Shown piece by piece: positions 61,466-64,000 of a stretch of 64,000 nucleotides of DNA. Position 1 is the first letter of the stretch. Each line of letters starts with the position of its first letter. The position numbers and the translations under genes were made by a program. The notes under the pieces are model-generated. The model did no database searches. It was given only the letters and a program-made list of their open reading frames with translations, and had not been told where the DNA came from. The stretch is from Dehalobacterium formicoaceticum (GTDB lineage: Bacteria > Bacillota > Dehalobacteriia > Dehalobacteriales > Dehalobacteriaceae), in the NCBI RefSeq assembly GCF_002224645.1, contig NZ_CP022121.1, positions 2,610,501 through 2,674,500 of the forward strand, read 5' to 3'.

Positions 61466-62435
61466 TCAACTTTCGGAAATCTTGGGCTTGATCAGGAGCC
61501 ATGATTCTATCTTGATCACAGCCCATGTTTTACCTGACGGAGACAGTATCGGATCTTTGACAGGCTTTGGACTGGCTTTGGAAGCTGCAGGAAAAAAGGT
61601 TGAGATGGTGATGCAAGACCCGGTTCCCGCCATGTATCGTTTTTTAAGGGGTACCGAAAAAATTTCCTTGCCTCATCAACTTGGCTCAATACCTAAGCTC
61701 GTCATTTTTCTTGATTGCACCGACAGATCTCGGGCCGGGGTCGATTGGTCAGAACCTTACCTGCAGGATGTGCCCAGCATCAACATTGATCATCATGTGA
61801 GCAATAGCTTTTTTGCCTCCTATAATTTGGTGGATCCTCAAGCGGCAGCAACGGCAGAGATCGTTTACACCCTGGTTCGGGAACTGAGTATCGCCATCTC
61901 GGCAGATATTGCCTCTGCTTTATACACAGGTATTGTGATGGACACCGGATCCTTTCAATATGAAAGCACAACGCCCCATACTTTAAAAACAGCTGCTGCT
62001 TTATTAGAGCAAGGGGTACAGCTCTCATGTATCAAGGAGCATCTTTATGAGCAAAAATCCCTGAAAAATTATCATTTACTGGCGGAGGCTATTGGTAATA
62101 TAAGCTTTGCTGCAGACGGTAAAATTGCCTGGACCTATCTGGATCAGGCTGTCATGAAAAGGCTGCAAGCCAAAGCAGAAGATTGTGAAGGTATTGTCAG
62201 TTATCCCATTTCCCTGGCAAATGTAAAAATCGGGTTATTTTTTCGCGAGTTAACAAACGGGGAAGTCAAAGTGGGATTGAGATGTCGTACCGGTTTTGAT
62301 GTGAACAAGATTGCCCGTTCTTTTGGCGGCGGAGGACACCAATTAGCAGCCGGCTGTACTGTAGAAGGTCCTCTTCAGTCCGCCATTTTGCGTGTAATTA
62401 CTGTGACAAATGAGATGATGGAGGCAAGATCATAG
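61458..62435 (+). CDS. nrnA: DHH-family nanoRNase/pAp phosphatase NrnA
   Basis: NrnA degrades short oligoribonucleotides and dephosphorylates pAp. The ~325-residue protein shows the DHH motifs AHVLPDGDSIGSLTG, LDCTD, INIDHHVSN and D in YTGIVMDTGSF. A DHHA1 domain ends in FGGGGHQLAAGC. ATG 61458 fits the family start; the upstream open frame overlaps rbfA. truB begins directly after its TAG. Confidence 0.92.
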   Translation: MNNQLSEILGLIRSHDSILITAHVLPDGDSIGSLTGFGLALEAAGKKVEMVMQDPVPAMYRFLRGTEKISLPHQLGSIPKLVIFLDCTDRSRAGVDWSEPYLQDVPSINIDHHVSNSFFASYNLVDPQAAATAEIVYTLVRELSIAISADIASALYTGIVMDTGSFQYESTTPHTLKTAAALLEQGVQLSCIKEHLYEQKSLKNYHLLAEAIGNISFAADGKIAWTYLDQAVMKRLQAKAEDCEGIVSYPISLANVKIGLFFRELTNGEVKVGLRCRTGFDVNKIARSFGGGGHQLAAGCTVEGPLQSAILRVITVTNEMMEARS

Positions 62436-63338
62436 GTGGACGGTTTTATTAATGTATTGAAACCGCCGGGCATGACTTCTCACGATGTGGTTGGTTTTGT
62501 ACGTAAAAAAATTCAGCAAAAGAAGGCAGGACATACCGGGACCCTGGATCCGGGAGTTGCCGGTGTACTTCCTGTTTGTGTGGGCAAGGCAACCCGTTTG
62601 TCGGAATATATCACAGATCAAACAAAAGGTTACCGGGGTGAAATCACCTTTGGCCGTGCCACCGACAGTCAGGATGCTTATGGCAGCGTTTTATGGGAAA
62701 AAGAATGTACCCATCTTCAATATGAAGACTTTTTGACCGTCCTTCCATCTTTTATCGGGCAAATTCAACAGCTGCCGCCGATGACATCTGCCGTTCGGGT
62801 AGAAGGGCAGCGGCTTTATGATTTGGCCCGTAAAGGGATTGAGGTGGAGAGGAAGCAGAAGAGTGTGATCATCCATTCCATTGATATCATCCATAAAGAT
62901 TGGTCTTTGCCCCATCCAAAAGTAATTTTTGATGTTTCCTGTTCCAAAGGGACCTATATTCGTACCCTTTGCCATGACATTGGTATGAAGTTGGGTGTCG
63001 GCGCTTGTTTATCATTTCTGATCAGAACTAAAACAGCCGGATTTCAGATTCAAAATGCTTATACCCTGGAGGAAATATCATCTTTAGCGGCAGCCCGGGA
63101 TGAAAGTTTCCTCTTGCCTATGGAAGCTGGCATTTCTTTTATTTCGGCCCTTGCCGTGGGACGAGAACAGGAAAAAGAGCTCCTGCACGGGAAATCTATT
63201 CTCTTGCCAAAGGATCATTATCAAATGGACCGAATCTATCAGGCACAAGGACCTGATCATAAGTTGATTGCCTTAGGCAGGATCATCATGGACGGGGCAG
63301 ATGCTTTTATTTTTAAGCCCTTAAAGGTTTTGGGATAA
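62436..63338 (+). CDS. truB: tRNA pseudouridine-55 synthase
   Basis: TruB makes pseudouridine 55 in tRNA. The 300-residue protein has GFINVLKPPGMTSHDVV, GHTGTLDPGVAGVLPVCVGKATRL with the catalytic aspartate, and SCSKGTYIRTLCHDIG. It starts at GTG 62436, next to the nrnA stop, with GGAGG upstream. It continues into a short PUA-like C-terminal region. Confidence 0.95.
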   Translation: MDGFINVLKPPGMTSHDVVGFVRKKIQQKKAGHTGTLDPGVAGVLPVCVGKATRLSEYITDQTKGYRGEITFGRATDSQDAYGSVLWEKECTHLQYEDFLTVLPSFIGQIQQLPPMTSAVRVEGQRLYDLARKGIEVERKQKSVIIHSIDIIHKDWSLPHPKVIFDVSCSKGTYIRTLCHDIGMKLGVGACLSFLIRTKTAGFQIQNAYTLEEISSLAAARDESFLLPMEAGISFISALAVGREQEKELLHGKSILLPKDHYQMDRIYQAQGPDHKLIALGRIIMDGADAFIFKPLKVLG

Positions 63339-63466
63339 ACAAGACAGGCATCAGACAGAGTAAAAGCTCCACCGGACGCCAAAAACTCTGATTATGCCCA
63401 CCGATGCTTGAAAATCGAAATACTTTAATAATACTGAATAAGTTTGACATAAGGGAGAGATTCTGA

Positions 63467-64000
63467 GTGAAAGTCATAAATAATTTAGCGGATTTTCCCA
63501 GAGAATCAAATTTTGTTGCCGTCGCCATGGGAAACTTTGATGGTGTCCACCGGGGTCATCAAAAATTAATTCAACAGATGGTCGCAAAAGCACATCAGGA
63601 AAACGGACTAGCAGTAGTTTTTACTTTTCACCCCCATCCATTGCTGGTTCTGAAAAAGAAAAACAATTTATTATTTTTGAACACTCAGGAAGAGAAGGAA
63701 TGGCTTATCCGCAGTCTGGGTACGGATATTTATTTTCCTTTCCCTTTTGATCAAAAAATTGCCGAGATGATGCCGGAGAATTTTGTCAAAGATATCCTCA
63801 TGGATGGCTTGGGAGCGAAAGCAATTTTTATCGGCTACAATTTTACTTTCGGACGCAAGGCAATGGGCGATCCTGAGTTATTAAAATCCCTATGCCCCTC
63901 TTATGGCTGTGAGGTAAACGTTGTCCCGGAAATAAAGATTGATGATATCCATGTCAGCAGTTCAAAGATCAGAAATTTTCTAAAAAAAGGAAACATTATT
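63467..64000 (+). CDS. ribF: Bifunctional riboflavin kinase/FAD synthetase (partial)
   Basis: 178 codons are present before the window ends. GTG 63467 follows AAGGGAGAG 8 bases upstream. The N-terminal FAD synthetase domain is visible: VAVAMGNFDGVHRGHQKLI, FTFHPHPLLVL, FIGYNFTFGRKAMGD and SSSKIRNFL. The riboflavin kinase domain lies beyond the end. The position after truB is the usual one. Confidence 0.93.
   Translation, partial: MKVINNLADFPRESNFVAVAMGNFDGVHRGHQKLIQQMVAKAHQENGLAVVFTFHPHPLLVLKKKNNLLFLNTQEEKEWLIRSLGTDIYFPFPFDQKIAEMMPENFVKDILMDGLGAKAIFIGYNFTFGRKAMGDPELLKSLCPSYGCEVNVVPEIKIDDIHVSSSKIRNFLKKGNII

Noticed and set aside
1-64000. CRISPR array or prophage
   Set aside because: No regularly spaced short repeats and no phage structural, integrase or lysis genes were seen.

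Overview
The window looks like chromosome of an anaerobic, endospore-forming Firmicute of the class Clostridia, probably a Peptococcaceae/Desulfitobacterium/Dehalobacterium-type organism. The basis is spore genes (spoVAF, ytfJ, a dacB/dacF-type carboxypeptidase, spmA, spmB, spoIIP, spoIVA), an IspH-ribosomal protein S1 fusion, a DHH-CBS-poly(A) polymerase fusion, acyl-CoA dehydratase activase genes and moderate G+C. No species can be named from sequence alone.

Layout. 0-4.7 kb: spoVAF followed by a split set of activase genes. 5-13.9 kb: DHH/CBS/tRNA nucleotidyltransferase, site-2 protease, trpS, scpA-scpB, an amidase-domain protein, DUF2953-ytfJ and a D,D-carboxypeptidase. 14-17 kb: an accessory block (frameshifted CPBP protease, DUF1232 protein, secreted metallophosphoesterase) that separates the carboxypeptidase from spmA-spmB-rluB. 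19.5-23.3 kb: cobO, FAH-family hydrolase, flavoprotein, a membrane protein and a hutP-like gene with an attenuator-like leader. 23.4-31.3 kb: aroH, a TrpF-like gene, aroF, tyrA, aroA, cmk, plsC and ispH-rpsA.

31.3-38.4 kb is an AT-rich accessory island. It has an IS256-family element with an 8-bp target duplication and an agr-type quorum-sensing locus on the minus strand: LytTR regulator, GHKL sensor, a 49-codon agrD encoding a cyclic-lactone precursor, a broken M23 peptidase gene, a lipoprotein and agrB. There are two degenerate agrD-agrB modules. One keeps agrD but has only 11 codons of agrB. The other keeps agrB but its agrD is cut to 10 codons. Both sit behind the same pair of 22-bp-spaced direct repeats at the same distance from a -10 box. 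This is the most unusual system in the window.

38.7-47.9 kb: DUF1614, spoIIP, two DUF3189 genes, the DUF512 radical-SAM gene, der, plsY, gpsA and spoIVA. 48.2-51.6 kb is a second accessory segment: DUF4279, an ABC-F protein whose Shine-Dalgarno lies inside a terminator hairpin and which appears to start at ATT, and a MerR/TipAS regulator. 51.8-55.9 kb: threonine/aspartate pathway (ACT regulator, hom, thrB, aspartokinase). 56.0-64 kb: tRNA-Pro(GGG), then rimP-nusA-ylxR-ylxQ-infB-rbfA-nrnA-truB-ribF, with ribF cut by the window end. A ~110-bp hairpin-rich repeat, perhaps an IS200/IS605-type end, occurs after rpsA and after der.
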